Source of the DNA: Undaria pinnatifida
Lineage: Eukaryota > Sar > Phaeophyceae > Laminariales > Alariaceae
Direction of reading: 5' to 3'
DNA: 64,000 bases
Assembly (NCBI GenBank): GCA_012845835.1
Contig: JABAKD010000023.1
Coordinates: 9,155,840 to 9,219,839 of the forward strand
Below the pieces are notes generated by a model. It saw only the letters and a list, made by a program, of their open reading frames with translations. It was not told the DNA's origin and did no database searches. The position numbers and the translations under genes were made by a program. Positions 19,561-30,445 of the stretch are shown here, in pieces. Each line of letters begins with the position of its first letter. Positions within the stretch are counted from its first letter, which is position 1.

Positions 19561-22204
19561 TTCACGGACGCACTCCCGTGTTACCAGGTACCAAACACGC
19601 ACTCACGGCCCGACGCGCACGTCCTTCCACGGCAACTTTCATATCCGTTGTATTGCATGTACTGCAGTCTAAACCGACCAAGCGCGGTAGGGCGACGCCG
19701 TACTGGTAGTCGTCGCAGCTATGGTACCTGCGCAAGGGAATGAACTCATCGCCTAACGCGGGGTATGCAAAGAGAAGGGCACCGCATTTGATCGCAAAAT
19801 AAACGTACTTTCTACAAGGTTCCCATTCGGAGGAACAGTGACGCAAGAGGCTGATGAATTTGCATTTTGCACCCCCACGCATTCGCTCGTTTTCTAACGG
19901 TTGAGTATGCACCAATACTGCAATTCAATCTATTCGGGTGTATCGGTAATTAAGGTACTGCTGCGTAGGGACAGCCTTTAAAAATTATGCCGATGATGCT
20001 GTAGTAGCCTATGTGGTACTACTACTCTTCTGCGCAAAAATAAGTTCACCGAAGCTATTAATAGAGCAGCTGCGACGTTCATGTACCCGGCGTATAATAA
20101 GCATTCGGGGGCAGCTTTAAGTTGCTGTTTGTTGTTGTTCTCAGCATATTTGATGTGCGTACAACAGTCCGTCACTTACTACTACCAACCACTCATATCA
20201 AGCAGTCAACAACCATTATCCTGCGCACTGCTGGTGGTGTGTGAGATTAAGAAACAGTAGTGTACCCGTAAGAGAGTAGTACAGTTAAACACGGCGGTGA
20301 TGCCCGTCGGACATTTGCTTAAATTTTGAAGTTTCTCCGCGTGGCGTTCGCCGTTTTTATCAAGATTGAAATGTTTTATAGAAAAAAACTGAAAACCGTC
20401 AGCTGTGAGTACGACCGAATGAACGTATTTCCAGATTGTTTGGGGAGCACACCGACCGATGGGTAGCCGGCCATGCGCAACAATTAGCTGGCAAATTTTG
20501 ATGCGCGAACAGCCCTTTTTATTCACGTGAAACTGTAGCTGTGTCGGGTGATTCGGGTCATCGTGTGAGCGAGACTACACCTCGCACGGCCGCAACAACT
20601 CGAGAGGCGCAAATCCCGACCGCCGCACAGTACAGAATCATAGCAGAGCACTGGAAACCCTCCCGTGGTCCGCGTACTATGTATGTTAGACAAACTACAG
20701 CATCAGCTATACGTTTAGCAGCGCTTTTCTTGTGGAAAAAGCAAATAAAAACATATCGGAACAACAAACCATGCGACTTCGTGCAATGCCAAACAGCAGA
20801 GCTGTAACAGGCACAACACACGCATGCCAGGCAGAGACAACCGGGGCAGCAGAGCGAGCCACGGGTGTATGTATTTCATCCTTGGAGGAGCTTCGCCCCG
20901 ACGGGTACCGTTAGAGTCGGCCGAGGTAAGGGTTTGCCCGAGACCGCAATTCTGCCAGTCAGTAGTGCATTGACAGGCTGCCGGCTGCTGCGATGCATCT
21001 GGCACGAGCGAGGTTAACCATCAAACACAAATCGAACCGGATTCCGGTATCGGCACACCAAGAGAGACATACTGACCGACCATGGGTGGCAGAGCTCCAC
21101 ACAGGGGCATTCAGGTGGTGCGACACGAGAGGGCGGGAGCATTATTGTACTGTTGTTAGTGTTTTTCTGCACGCTGCACTGTGCTCTTTCTGCAGGCTGT
21201 AGCAGAGGTTCGAGGCAGACAGAGTTACTTGCGAGTGGTCATGCAAAAGGTGAAGGTTGGTAGGTCTGACGCATACTTGAAAAACATATGCAAGATGCAC
21301 CTTGTCCACCTCAATCTAAGACTTCAGCTGTTGCACAGAAGGATAGTAGCTGCGCCCGAACTTGCAACACAACACTAGCTGTGACGTTGAACATTATACG
21401 AACAGCCAACGAGCACGCACGAAGTCATATAGACCCGCGTCGAAATATGAAACGCCCGCCAGCAGGAAATAAACTATGAAAGGCCCGCCAGCTGGCACGG
21501 AAGCGTTAGTGGCCAGCCGCATCAAATTAGTACTTAGTTCAATCTTATCTGGTGATGGATTTCGTATATTTCGTGTTTAGTCTAATGTGCTCGATCGTGT
21601 GCGCTTTGTTAGGCTCCGGCCCCCCACCCGTGTGTAAGTGCGGATACTGTGCGGACAAAGCCCCTTGTTGATTTCGGCGTAATAGGTTGCCTCCAACATC
21701 ACGCCCCCCGCCCGCCACCGACGCCACCATACTAAAATCGAGGTCGTAATACCGACGATAATGGAAACGCAATGCTGCTAAGTATCTTTTTCTGAAATCT
21801 TCAAAGAAAACATCGGTGGAAGATACCCCCGTGCCGCTCCTGTCGTAAAAACGGAACGGAAGGAATTTTCTGTCACCTATTTTCTACACAGCAGCGCCCA
21901 AATGTGTTTCTATCAGACGCCTGACTTGCGCCAGCCACATATCACTGCCGTGTTGTGAATACCGTGACGAGAGTGTGGGTCAGAGCGCCTCATCGGCGCG
22001 ACCCGTTGACATTCCAAGGCGCAGTTGCTCGTTTCGTCCATCGGTGTCTGTCGCAGACGAGAAATCTTGCCGTCTCGAACGATCATTTCGCCTGTAGTTT
22101 CTCTGGCCGATTTGGCCGCACAAGTGACCACAGTGGTTTATTCGCTTTTGTTTTTCAACTTTGGAATTTGTTTGTTGAACATCTGTGGCCATGCGTGAAC
22201 CACG
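19561..22204. other. Intergenic, no gene recognised
   Basis: Short frames on both strands lack domains. A 37-bp direct repeat with a GAAANGCCCGCCAGC core occurs at about 21446-21498. No splice-supported coding segment is found. Confidence 0.45.
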
Positions 22205-22755
22205 TGTTAAATAGTAGGATCCCCAAGGAATCCATCGGTTAAAGGTAGATGTTCATTACATAGTCAAATAAGCGTATGCAGAGTACTGGGTATGCTGTCG
22301 AATCATGACATAATGTGTTAGGAGTTGTTTATTCTGAGTATGGAAGAAGACACATATATGGTACTGCGTTCCACGACGTAATAACGCGTTGGCGGGTCGC
22401 GTGCGTAAGATCAAAGTGTTGACTGGATCACGTGCGCAAGAACGAAACGTTTACTATGTCACGTGCGTAAGCGTGACCTGGATGTCGTATGTAGTGGATA
22501 CTACCATACGAGATAATTTGTTGCAATAATAAGGAAGAGACACGAGTGCTTGCACATTGAGTTCACTCTTCACATCTTCATCTGAACTTGGACAGTTCAT
22601 AGTGACATAGGTTTTTGTTGGCCCAGCAAGAGCCCATTTAAAGTGATCCACCATCGTCTAAACCATCACCAGTCAGGCTCGAGCTCGTCTCGTCACGACT
22701 ATGTGTTGGCGTCTCTGAAGACCGTCATCGGTCAGGCACCGCCACCTTTCTAACA
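22205..22755 (+). repeat. 5' LTR of the copia element
   Basis: 551 bp, TGTTA...TAACA ends. It is followed by TGTTATGAGCCTCGG, which loosely resembles the initiator-Met-tRNA primer site common in copia elements. Identity to the 3' LTR is about 90% by eye, implying an old insertion. Confidence 0.92.
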
Positions 22756-22911
22756 TGTTATGAGCCTCGGTAGCGTGTAACACGCAGCGCATGAACACCC
22801 CTTGCGGTGGAGCACAAGACTGGTGTTTTTGCTGAATACTACGCAAGAAACTTGGAACCCAACGTGAGTCGAGTCGAACGGCACTGGAACAACGTGCACG
22901 AAGAAAAAGAA

Positions 22912-23240
22912 AGCCCGGCGGACAGACCGGCAAGCTTCAGGCGATCTGCGTACAAGATCGAGCTGAACTAGAAAAGGAAGCCCGGCGGACAGACCGGCAC
23001 GCTTCAGGCGATCTGCGTACAAGATTGAGCTGAACGAGAAAAGGAAGCCGGGTGGACAGACCGGCACGCTTCAGGCGATCTGCGTACAACAACGAGCTGA
23101 ACGAGAAAAGGAAGTTCGGTGGACAGACCGGCACGCTTCAGGCAATTTGCGTACAAGTTCGAGCTGAAAGAAGAAAAAAAAAAGCCAGACGAGCGGATTG
23201 GCACGCCTCAGGCGTCCCACGGGCAGGATCGAGCTGAGTT
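22912..23240 (+). repeat. 67-bp minisatellite in the copia leader, about five copies
   Basis: Copies start near 22912, 22979, 23046, 23113 and 23183 with core GGACAGACCGGCACGCTTCA then GCGATCTGCGTACAAG. The first four are closely similar and the fifth is diverged. It lies between the 5' LTR and the gag start at 23294. On the minus strand it keeps a frame open, reading as a repeated SPEACRSVRR-like pattern that is a by-product. Confidence 0.9.
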
Positions 23241-23293
23241 CCGGAGTAAACACGACGGCACAGGCCAGCACAAGCATCGCATTCAGAGCAGTC

Positions 23294-24500
23294 ATGGAGG
23301 AGTCCGCTTACGTGGTGGGATCAACCATGAGGAATATTCCCAAATTTGATGGGGCCAAACCGGAGAACTACCGTGAATGAAGCTCAAAGACCCGCGTAGT
23401 CTTGTCTATGTCAAACAAAGACGTGTTTGATGTTCTGAACGGATCGGTTGAACCGGTGCCAGCAATAACGGACAGACGCTTGCTACGATAGAGGTGCACT
23501 ACGTTTCTCTGAGGTTCCTCAATTTGGGAGCTTGAGACCTCTCTCAACAACTGATTTAGAGAAAACAAAAGTGCTACCTACCGGATAAACAAGCCCACGG
23601 TCTCGGCACTCAACAAGAACCATGCACAAAAATAATGTGCCCTATTTCCGACGGTGTTGGAGCTTCGCCATTCAGAAACCAATTCACACGAAAAGTGCTA
23701 CCTCTATCGTAGAACGCGTCGACAGTGACACCCCGGACACTCCGACGACTTTGGTGGAAATTCAGCACTGAAAGCGGGCGTTCGAGATCCTCTTCTCCGC
23801 ACGTTACTTTGTCACTAACGGCCCTGCAGCTACACTAGTTTGACAATATGAAGACAGGACTTCGGCGGGGAGTCTGGGACACGGACAGAAGGCGCGGAAC
23901 ACTTTGTACACCAAGTGCACTAGCAACATCAAGGAAGCACGGCGGGCCTGCTACGAGAAGATTGTGAATTTCCGGATGGAAAAATAGCAAGACCCTGATG
24001 AATATACCATCAAGCTAATGGACATTTGAGGGGGGCTTCATAAAAAGGGAGAGGGAATTTCGGACGAGAGGTTTGTAGACATTTTATTGCAAGGCCTGAC
24101 CGACGACTACGAGTTCCAAAAGATGACGAGCTTCACAGCCCAAACTGCATTAACGAGACTCAATCAATGATGAAAAACTTGTACATCGACCGACTCTTGA
24201 GACCAGGACATGCAAACAAGCTAGCCGGCAGAGGAGCGGCATTGACAACCATCAAAGGAGCACGGAAGGTACGATGGTACAACTGCCAAAAATTTGGACA
24301 TATCAAGCAAGACTGCACAGGCAGCAAGAAGGAGCGATCTGCTACACCAAAATGGTGCTCGCTACACAACTCTACAACACACAGCGATGTCGAGTGCAAC
24401 GCTCAGAAAGGGAAGCCCAATACGGAGAACCAACCACAGAGAGAAGTACAAAGTGCTCACAGGGCGACTGAGTCGACCGCGACGGAAGAAGAAGGCGACT
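23294..24500 (+). pseudogene. copia Gag, broken
   Basis: ATG at 23294 starts MEESAYVVGSTMRNIPKFDG, then ENYRE and an immediate TGA. Copia Gags continue with WKLK here, and the next frame reads LKTRVVLSM, so a single lost base explains the stop. A TIR element (23475-23720) interrupts the gene. Further right, RRACYEKIVNFRME and EGISDERFVDILLQGLTDDYE are typical UBN2-like Gag text in other frames. The zinc knuckle at about 24275-24316 reads WYNCQKFGHIKQDC: the first Cys of CX2CX4HX4C has become Trp. Confidence 0.82.
23475..23720 (+). mobile_element. TIR element, copy 5, inserted in copia gag
   Basis: Begins GACGCTTGCTACGATAGAGG and ends CTACCTCTATCGTAGAACGC followed by GTC. Family blocks AATTTGGGAGCTTGAGACCT and CTATTTCCGACGGTGTTG are present. 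The 246-bp copy is flanked by GACA on both sides (23471-23474, 23721-23724), a possible 4-bp target duplication. It is younger than the copia insertion. Confidence 0.85.
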
Positions 24501-24525
24501 TCGGGAATGCCTTCGTGACGTCTGG

Positions 24526-24885
24526 GTGGACCTCATCAGCAGAGGTTCAGGGAACTGCGCAGACAACCAAGACAACGCAGATATTAGTGCTGGCACATCC
24601 ATACCTGCTCCGAAAACATTGACCATGCTGGCGGATAGTGGAGCATCCGGGCACTACTTTGATGATGAACTTCACCTGGATCTGAAGAACAAATTACTAT
24701 TCTACAAGCAACTCAAGAGACCCCACAAGATAGTAGCCGCAGGACGACAAGTTTTACTAGGAACGGCCACTGGAACGGTTTCGGGGAAAAATCATCGACA
24801 TGTGGAAGGTAACAAACATCAGGTTAATTTTGAAGGCTTGATTGTGCCTGGGCTGGGGCATCACCTTTTCTCCACAAGCAGCTAA
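24526..24885 (+). pseudogene. copia aspartic protease region
   Basis: MLADSGASGHYF (24625-24660) contains the retropepsin D-[ST]-G-A motif of copia polyproteins. HKIVAAGRQVLLGTATGTV follows, the usual flap region, and the frame ends after VPGLGHHLFSTSS, the usual VPGLxxNLLS block. The frame is open here but disconnected from Gag and from pol by stops. Integrase should follow and does not. Confidence 0.85.
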
Positions 24886-25242
24886 GACCGGGAACACCAA
24901 TATAATCGACTCTCGTCCGCGTCTGCTGCAAAATCATCATGTCCTGCCACTACAGTTTACACCCGCTGGACGAGAACCTGGAGCTGCTCTCCTTTGACCT
25001 CGAGACGACTCGGACAGGAGCTTTGCCGACGGACAACGAACTCGGAGGCGCAACACGTAAGGGCCCATGCTCAAGTGGTGCCGTAACTCCGGTCTCACAC
25101 GAAGGTCTAAACCCATACCAGCAGCGAGAACTGCGTAACCTGTGATTACTCACTAGCCCAATGGCAAGTGACGCAGATGTGTCGCACGACAAAGCAAACG
25201 TGATGGAATACGCGCTGGTAGCTGAGACCGAACGCTGGTCAG

Positions 25243-25473
25243 ATGGAGTACAAGAACAGGATGGAAGTATACCTTGACTACACCCTAGCTGCTGGAAACC
25301 CCGTCTCTGAGCACAGTTCAGATGAGGAGGTCATAACGATCCCAAACACATTCAAGGAGGCGATCGAATCGCCGCTAGTGACCAAGTGGAAAAGAGCCAC
25401 AAACAAGGAGATGGACAGCCTCCAGAAATACGCAATCTTTGACCTGGTAACTCCAGCCTCAGTACCACCGTAG
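25243..25473 (+). pseudogene. copia pol: lead-in to reverse transcriptase
   Basis: EVITIPNTFKEAIESP then KWKRATNKEMDSLQKYAIFD is the standard segment before the RVT_2 domain (P.TF.EA ... W..AM..E..SL). A stop after TPASVPP and a frameshift separate it from the reverse transcriptase frame at 25619. Confidence 0.8.
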
Positions 25474-25618
25474 CACCAGGCGATCGGGACCAAATGGGTC
25501 GTTAAGGTTAAAGCCGATCACACGCTGTGGTAGAGTTGCGGTTCAGGACTAGGGACAAGTACCAGGAATCGACTGTGGCTGCACATATGCACCAGTATGC
25601 CGCATCCAGAGCATCCGC

Positions 25619-26461
25619 ATGTCCCTCGCCATAGCTGCGAGTGAAGACTGGAAAGTATCCCAGCTTGACGTACAGACGGCGTTTCTAAACGCCGAGGTAC
25701 AGGAGGAGGTGTATGTGAAGACTCCTCCAGGCTACGAATCGCTTGACGCTACAACTGGACGTCCCAATGTGATGAAACTCAAGAAGAGCCTATACGGACT
25801 TCTTCAAAGCCCTCGGAACTGGTTCAACACCATCGGCGATTCATTGAGAGACATGGGGTTCACAGCGACTGCGTCTGATCCATGTGTCTACATCTTCGAC
25901 TCAGACGACAACCTCAGCATTCTGACCATGGACGTAGACGACCTCCTTCTTCTTGGAGGAGACACGCTGCTACTGAAGGACCTTAAAAGCCAGCTGACGG
26001 ACCGATTCGCCATGACCGTCATGGGAAACGTCTCGATGGTGCTAGGCATGCAAACCACGGAAGACAGGGAGGCTAAGATTCTGACCATTAGCCAAGAGCA
26101 TAACGCCAAGTCAATCCTGGCGCGATTTGGTATGGCAGAATGCAACCCAGTGCACACGACGGGAGCGGGAGCGGAGTTGTTTCTCAAGCAGCGCGAAACG
26201 ATGCTGCTAGACTCTACGGGCATCCAAATTCACCAGGCAATCACGAGGTCTCTGAAGTTCCCGAGCCAATGCACGCGCTACGATATAACCTACGCCATCA
26301 ACCAACTGGCCCGGGCCATGAGAATGCCATCCAAACTACACATGACAGCAGCAAAGTATCTTCTCCGCTACCTAAAGGGAGATATGGGCCTGGAATTCAC
26401 GCTAAACAGAGTGTTTCGAAATGACCGGGTATTGCGATGCGAGCTGGGGAAACAACCCTGA
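25619..26461 (+). pseudogene. copia reverse transcriptase (RVT_2), variant active site
   Basis: 280 codons starting within the domain: AASEDWKVSQLDVQTAFLNA (first catalytic Asp block), EEVYVKTPPGYE, LKKSLYGLLQSPRNW, FTATASDPCVYIF, then LTMDVDDLLLLGGD. The active-site block is normally YVDD; here Tyr is replaced by Asp (DVDD) while both Asp of the DD pair remain. RYDITYAINQLARAM and HMTAAKYLLRYLKGD mark the connection to RNase H. The frame ends by shift at about 26420. Confidence 0.88.
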
Positions 26462-26881
26462 CAACGGCAAGTCAACCTCCAGCTACTTGTTCATGCTGGC
26501 TGGGGGCCCACTGAGCTTCAAGATTGCGCTCCAGAACGTGACGGCGCAGTCGACTCTGGAGGCGGAGCTCATCTCAATGGCGCACGCGAGCATGAGGCGG
26601 TGTGTCTATCCAACATGATGGCCGAGGTGGAATTTGAAAAGCTGCTTGAAAGTGTATCGCTCTTTGGCGACAATACCGGAGCCCTACACATAACAGGAAA
26701 CAGCACCTACAGCTCTCGCACAATACACATCGCTGTGCGCTTCTTTCACTTAAAGGAGCTTGTCAAGGACGGCATAATCACCATCCACCACGTAGAAAAA
26801 CAAAAACCGCTGGCCGACGTAGGGGATAAGTTCCTCACGAAGAACACGCATCGGCACCTACTGAACCTTATCGCGGCATAG
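26421..26881 (+). pseudogene. copia RNase H, two frames
   Basis: Frame one (26421-26618) reads TGYCDASWGNNPDNGKSTSS with the first catalytic Asp, and AQSTLEAELISMAHASMR with the Glu. Frame two (26600-26881) reads LFGDNTGALHITGNSTYSSR with the third Asp, and ends KNTHRHLLNLIAA, the usual copia pol terminus. The frameshift lies near 26605. The catalytic residues survive, but the protein is split. Confidence 0.85.
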
Positions 26882-27039
26882 ACTACACCACAAGAAATGG
26901 GATTAAGGAGGAAAAGAGCAACCCAAGATCGACCCGAAGGAAGAGATACCACAATGACGACGACAATGAGTACAGCACGTCAAGAAAAGACAAAGAGTAA
27001 AGGGAGTAATCCAAGATCGACCTGAACGGAGACCAAGTT

Positions 27040-27856
27040 ATGACGAAAAAATGCCGATTCTATAAATGCAGGGATTCGACAGCGAGATGGATCGATATCA
27101 GGAGGAGCCATTTGGACGAAGGCACACATCATCACCCCTTTTTAATAGATCAACTCTACACCATATCCGACAACCAGGAATGCGAGGAGGCTCACGCTGG
27201 GGATATTTCCGACGACCGTATAGCTACGAGATAAGAATGGCGAACACGCTTGTACGACAGGCTTCCTTTGTTGGAAGAAAACTACATAGAAAAGGCAGCG
27301 GCGGAGATCGCCAACTGGACCATCAAGCAAGACGTCGAAGACTACTCCGATAAGTCATTGGAACGTTTGTGTGGAACGTGATAGAAAGAGGGAAATATGA
27401 GGACTTGATGGAAGCACAGCGATTCTGTGCGTTTCTCACCAGCGCATGGGCCAAAGCTGTCACCCCAAGTTCACATCAGATGGTCTCAGCTCGAAAATTT
27501 CTCGATAGCAACGTGCAGGCCAAGGAGTTCGACCGCGAACGGGGGGCGTGGAAGAAGTATTATCTAGAGAAGCTCAGGAGCAGGAAGAAGAATGCGGGTG
27601 CAGCCTTAGTCGTACGAAGGCTAGACTCGAAAGAGAGAACCAAGCATGTCTAGTGGAACTTACACACAAACGGTTAGCAGTAGTGCATGATGTTAGAGCA
27701 GAAACAACGCAGACCACGTCGGAAGTGACGGAGGCGATTGCCCATCTAGCCGAAGATACCATTGGATCTATAACGTCCACCGTGACGTGTAAAGTTAGAG
27801 CTGGGTTGCACAACATCGCTAGAGAAAACCTACCGGCCAACGGGGGTAGGCAGTAG
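27040..27856 (+). pseudogene. Unrecognised coding-like region after copia pol
   Basis: Between the pol stop and the 3' LTR, protein-like text passes through three frames. First comes RGGSRWGYFRRPYSYEIR (about 27180-27235), then EWRTRLYDRLPLLEENYIEK and WTIKQDVEDYSDKSLERL (27228-27370). Then come RGKYEDLMEAQRFCAFLTSA and FDRERGAWKKYYLEKLRSRK (27385-27600), and finally ARLERENQACLVELTHKRL and EVTEAIAHLAEDTIGSITST, ending at TAG 27854-27856. The text is helical and charged, with coiled-coil character at the end. Copia elements usually stop after RNase H, so this is an extra ORF or captured sequence, now frameshifted. I do not recognise a family. Confidence 0.5.
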
Positions 27857-28095
27857 AATGACCTTCGGAGGATCTAAAACATAGCGTACGCAGGCTGAGC
27901 AGAAAGAGGAGGCTACACTCTGACACAATCATGTTTCTGCAAGTAATGCCTCAGACAAGGAAAGTAGAGTAAAGCTGAGCCAAGAAAGATGACACGCTCT
28001 GGCATGGTATTGGTTGGCAAACTACTGCTCAGACCAGCATATTACAAGGGTGAATATGGCCTACCATATTTGGTGCGGTAATTGCACCTGAAGAG

Positions 28096-28639
28096 TGTTA
28101 AATAGTAAGATCCACAAGGAACCCACCGGTTAAAGGTAGATGTTCATTACATAGTCAAATAAGTATATGCAGAGTACTGGGTATGCAGTCGAACCATGTG
28201 TTAGAAGTTGTTTATTTTGATATATGAAAGAGGACACACATATGGTACTGCGTTCCACCACGCAATAACGGGTTGACGGGTCACGTGCGTAAGACCGAAG
28301 TGTTGACTAGATGGCGTGCGTAAGATCGAAGCGTTTGCTACGTCATGTGCATAAGATTGATCTGGGTGTCGTATGTAGTGGATACTACCATACGAGGTAA
28401 TTTGTTACAGTAATAACGGAGAGACACGAGCGCTTGCGCATCGAGTTCACTCTTCACATCTTCATCTGAAATTCGACAGTTCATAATGACATAAGTTTTT
28501 GTTGGCCCAACGAGAGCCCATTTAGAGTGGTCCACCATCGTCTAAACTATCATCAGTCAGGCTCGAGCTCGTCTCGCCACGACCCTGTGTTGGCGTCTCT
28601 GAAGACGGTCATCGGTCAGGCACCATCACATCTCTAACA
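28096..28639 (+). repeat. 3' LTR of the copia element
   Basis: 544 bp, the same TGTTA/TAACA ends as the 5' LTR, with substitutions and small indels. CTGAAGAG precedes it as a weak polypurine tract. Confidence 0.92.
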
Positions 28640-29399
28640 CCACGTCCCCGCTCCGTTGATGACTCAGGTTCCGCTGGAAAGTAACGTTTGGCGTGATGAC
28701 GCGGCGCCGGGCGCTATGCCAACATTCCCGAACTTTGGTTGTACACGTTACCGGCGAAGGTATGGGCATTCCGAATGCTCAAACCTCCCCGGTACAAGCG
28801 GCTCGTGTGCCACTCCTCAACCACCCCCGGTGTGCGACCTGTCGACGGCGAGTGGTGGGTCCGTGGGTACGACACCGCCAAGGGGAGGCTGTTCGTGATA
28901 GCGGCCGTGTGTATCGACTGAGTTGCGGTAGAACATCTGATTGGATCATTTGAACAGCGGAACTGTCGATCTGAGGTTGCCAAGCCAGCACACAGGAATA
29001 ATCGTTGTGGTGCTGCGGTAGTTCGGTAGATTGTACCTGGTACACACCTAGGGATTATACATTGGTCCGTAGGAGTATGTATGGTACATCGGACAATTGT
29101 CAGGTGGAATACTCCCGTATTGTTGCTAGAGGTCGGATTAACGGCTTATTGCCGTGATCGGTACGTTGCATTGGTGTTAAGGTATTAGTGGGGTATTAGT
29201 CCGCTTGATCACTTGCAAAAGGCTAACCAACAGCTTTACCCAAACTAAGCCTTATAAACACTCTTCCCCCATGAAACGGCGGGATAGCAGGTCAGCCGGA
29301 TATACGGGCGGACCTGTCAATATCCAAGCCGTTTAATTTCCTGGGGATACCGGGGAGAGTTTTATTCAAGTTCGACATGGGGAAAGTCTGAAAAAGTTT

Positions 29400-29545
29400 A
29401 TTATGGTGGATGTAGGATTTGCACCCACGACCCAAAAAAACCCATGGGCTGTCGACGACGCGATTTTTTAGGCTGTAGGCGGGGACACAGAGTACCCCCT
29501 GCAGGTCTGTCAATTGAGCAGGTCCTCGGAGAGTACTCACTTTCT
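29400..29545 (-). repeat. Possible tRNA-derived SINE fragment
   Basis: On the minus strand, CCTGCTCAATTGACAG (about 29525-29510) resembles an RNA polymerase III A box. GTCGTGGGTGCAAATCCTAC followed by ATCCACC (29430-29404) resembles a T-arm B box and 3' acceptor strand. The two are about 100 nt apart, too far for a normal tRNA, and the 5' acceptor strand does not pair well. A decayed SINE or tRNA pseudogene fits best. Confidence 0.35.
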
Positions 29546-29790
29546 TTTTTCTTTTCCTGTAGAGACGCTGCTTTATTCGATTCCACCAGAGCCCCGGATA
29601 GCTTCTGAGATCGGGCGCACGTGCCTCCGATCCATTTCCTAACTTTCCCGAATATAAAACGCCAACCTTATCATACAAAACCCATCAAAATGATCTCAAA
29701 TTTGGATAACTACAGGCCTTTCAAGGCCGTATCTTAACACTTTCGGTTGTGTGCATTTGTATTTCGGCATCCAACGCTGCTTATACTTTA

Positions 29791-29905
29791 AATACTCGGA
29801 GTATTTCAGGATTCAATACTACGAGGTGCAGTAATACTCGCAGTATTTCAGGGTTTTATACTGCGAGGCACTGCTGGTTAGATTATTACTCGGAGTATTT
29901 TACTC
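29791..29905. repeat. Repeated palindrome AATACTCGGAGTATT
   Basis: A perfect palindrome at 29791-29805, a near copy (GTAATACTCGCAGTATTTCAG) at 29831-29850, and TTACTCGGAGTATTT at 29886-29900, the first two followed by TCAGG. A single related site (AAATACTCCGAGTA) lies near 58768. Confidence 0.75.
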
Positions 29906-30111
29906 GAACAGTAATCTGCTGTGCATACTATATCCAAGTTATTACGGCTGAGACTTCTGCGTGCTAAGTACCGCATCGATAAACGACATCTAACAGACTT
30001 AATATAACTGTCTGTTGTACGAACAACTCGCAATGTATACCAGATTATATTTAAGTGTTATCAAGTAACGACATGATGGATACTGACAAGTAGCATCTCT
30101 AACATAATAAT

Positions 30112-30225
30112 ATTAGTAGTACCAGTAGTAGGAGTCAGTAGTATCAATAGTAACAGCAGCAGTAGTAGCAGCAAAAATAGTTGCAGCAGTAGCAGCAGTA
30201 GCAGTAGTAGCAACAGTAGGATAGA
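30112..30225. repeat. (AGC/AGT)n imperfect microsatellite
   Basis: Runs of AGTAGT, CAGCAG and TAGCAGCAGTAG interspersed. Frames through it give Leu or Ala/Thr runs and are not genes. Confidence 0.85.
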
Positions 30226-30410
30226 TGGCGGCGGTGATGGTGGTTGTTGCTGTTGCTGCAGCCAAGATAAGAGCTCGCGAGGCATTAGAGCTGTCATAAC
30301 GGTATGTCCCGCAATCATACACCTGGTATGTACTAAGCCATGTTAAAAGTATGAACCTTGTATTCAAATCTAAGTTGATGCGCAGTCTATTCGCACGAAT
30401 AAGATATGCT

Positions 30411-30445
30411 GTTGAATCTTAAGTTGAATCTTACGTTGAATCTTC
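30411..30445. repeat. TTGAATCTTAAG, three tandem copies
   Basis: Three 12-bp units with two substitutions. Confidence 0.8.

Larger units (their letters stand above)
22205..28639 (+). mobile_element. Ty1/copia LTR retrotransposon, full length but decayed
   Basis: Two LTRs beginning TGTTAAATAG and ending CTAACA bound the element. The 5-bp target duplication CCACG is exact (22200-22204 and 28640-28644). Order between the LTRs is leader with a 67-bp minisatellite, Gag, aspartic protease, reverse transcriptase (RVT_2 type) and RNase H, then a 1.2-kb post-pol region. The integrase core is missing, because only about 350 bp separate protease from the reverse transcriptase lead-in. Frameshifts and stops break every gene. 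A later TIR element sits in gag. Confidence 0.93.

Noticed and set aside
16705-19602. Long frames on both strands rich in GSFH, EAST, VEAS or KLPW tetrapeptides
   Set aside because: The 12-bp repeat has no stop in any frame, so such frames are expected without coding. They are kept only as a low-level possibility in the findings.
22454-28538. Conserved 66-codon antisense frame in both copia LTRs
   Set aside because: The LTRs are copies of each other, and roughly a dozen residue changes among few base changes give no sign of constraint.
30061-30367. Leu-, Thr- and Ala-rich frames
   Set aside because: They are translations of an AGC/AGT microsatellite.
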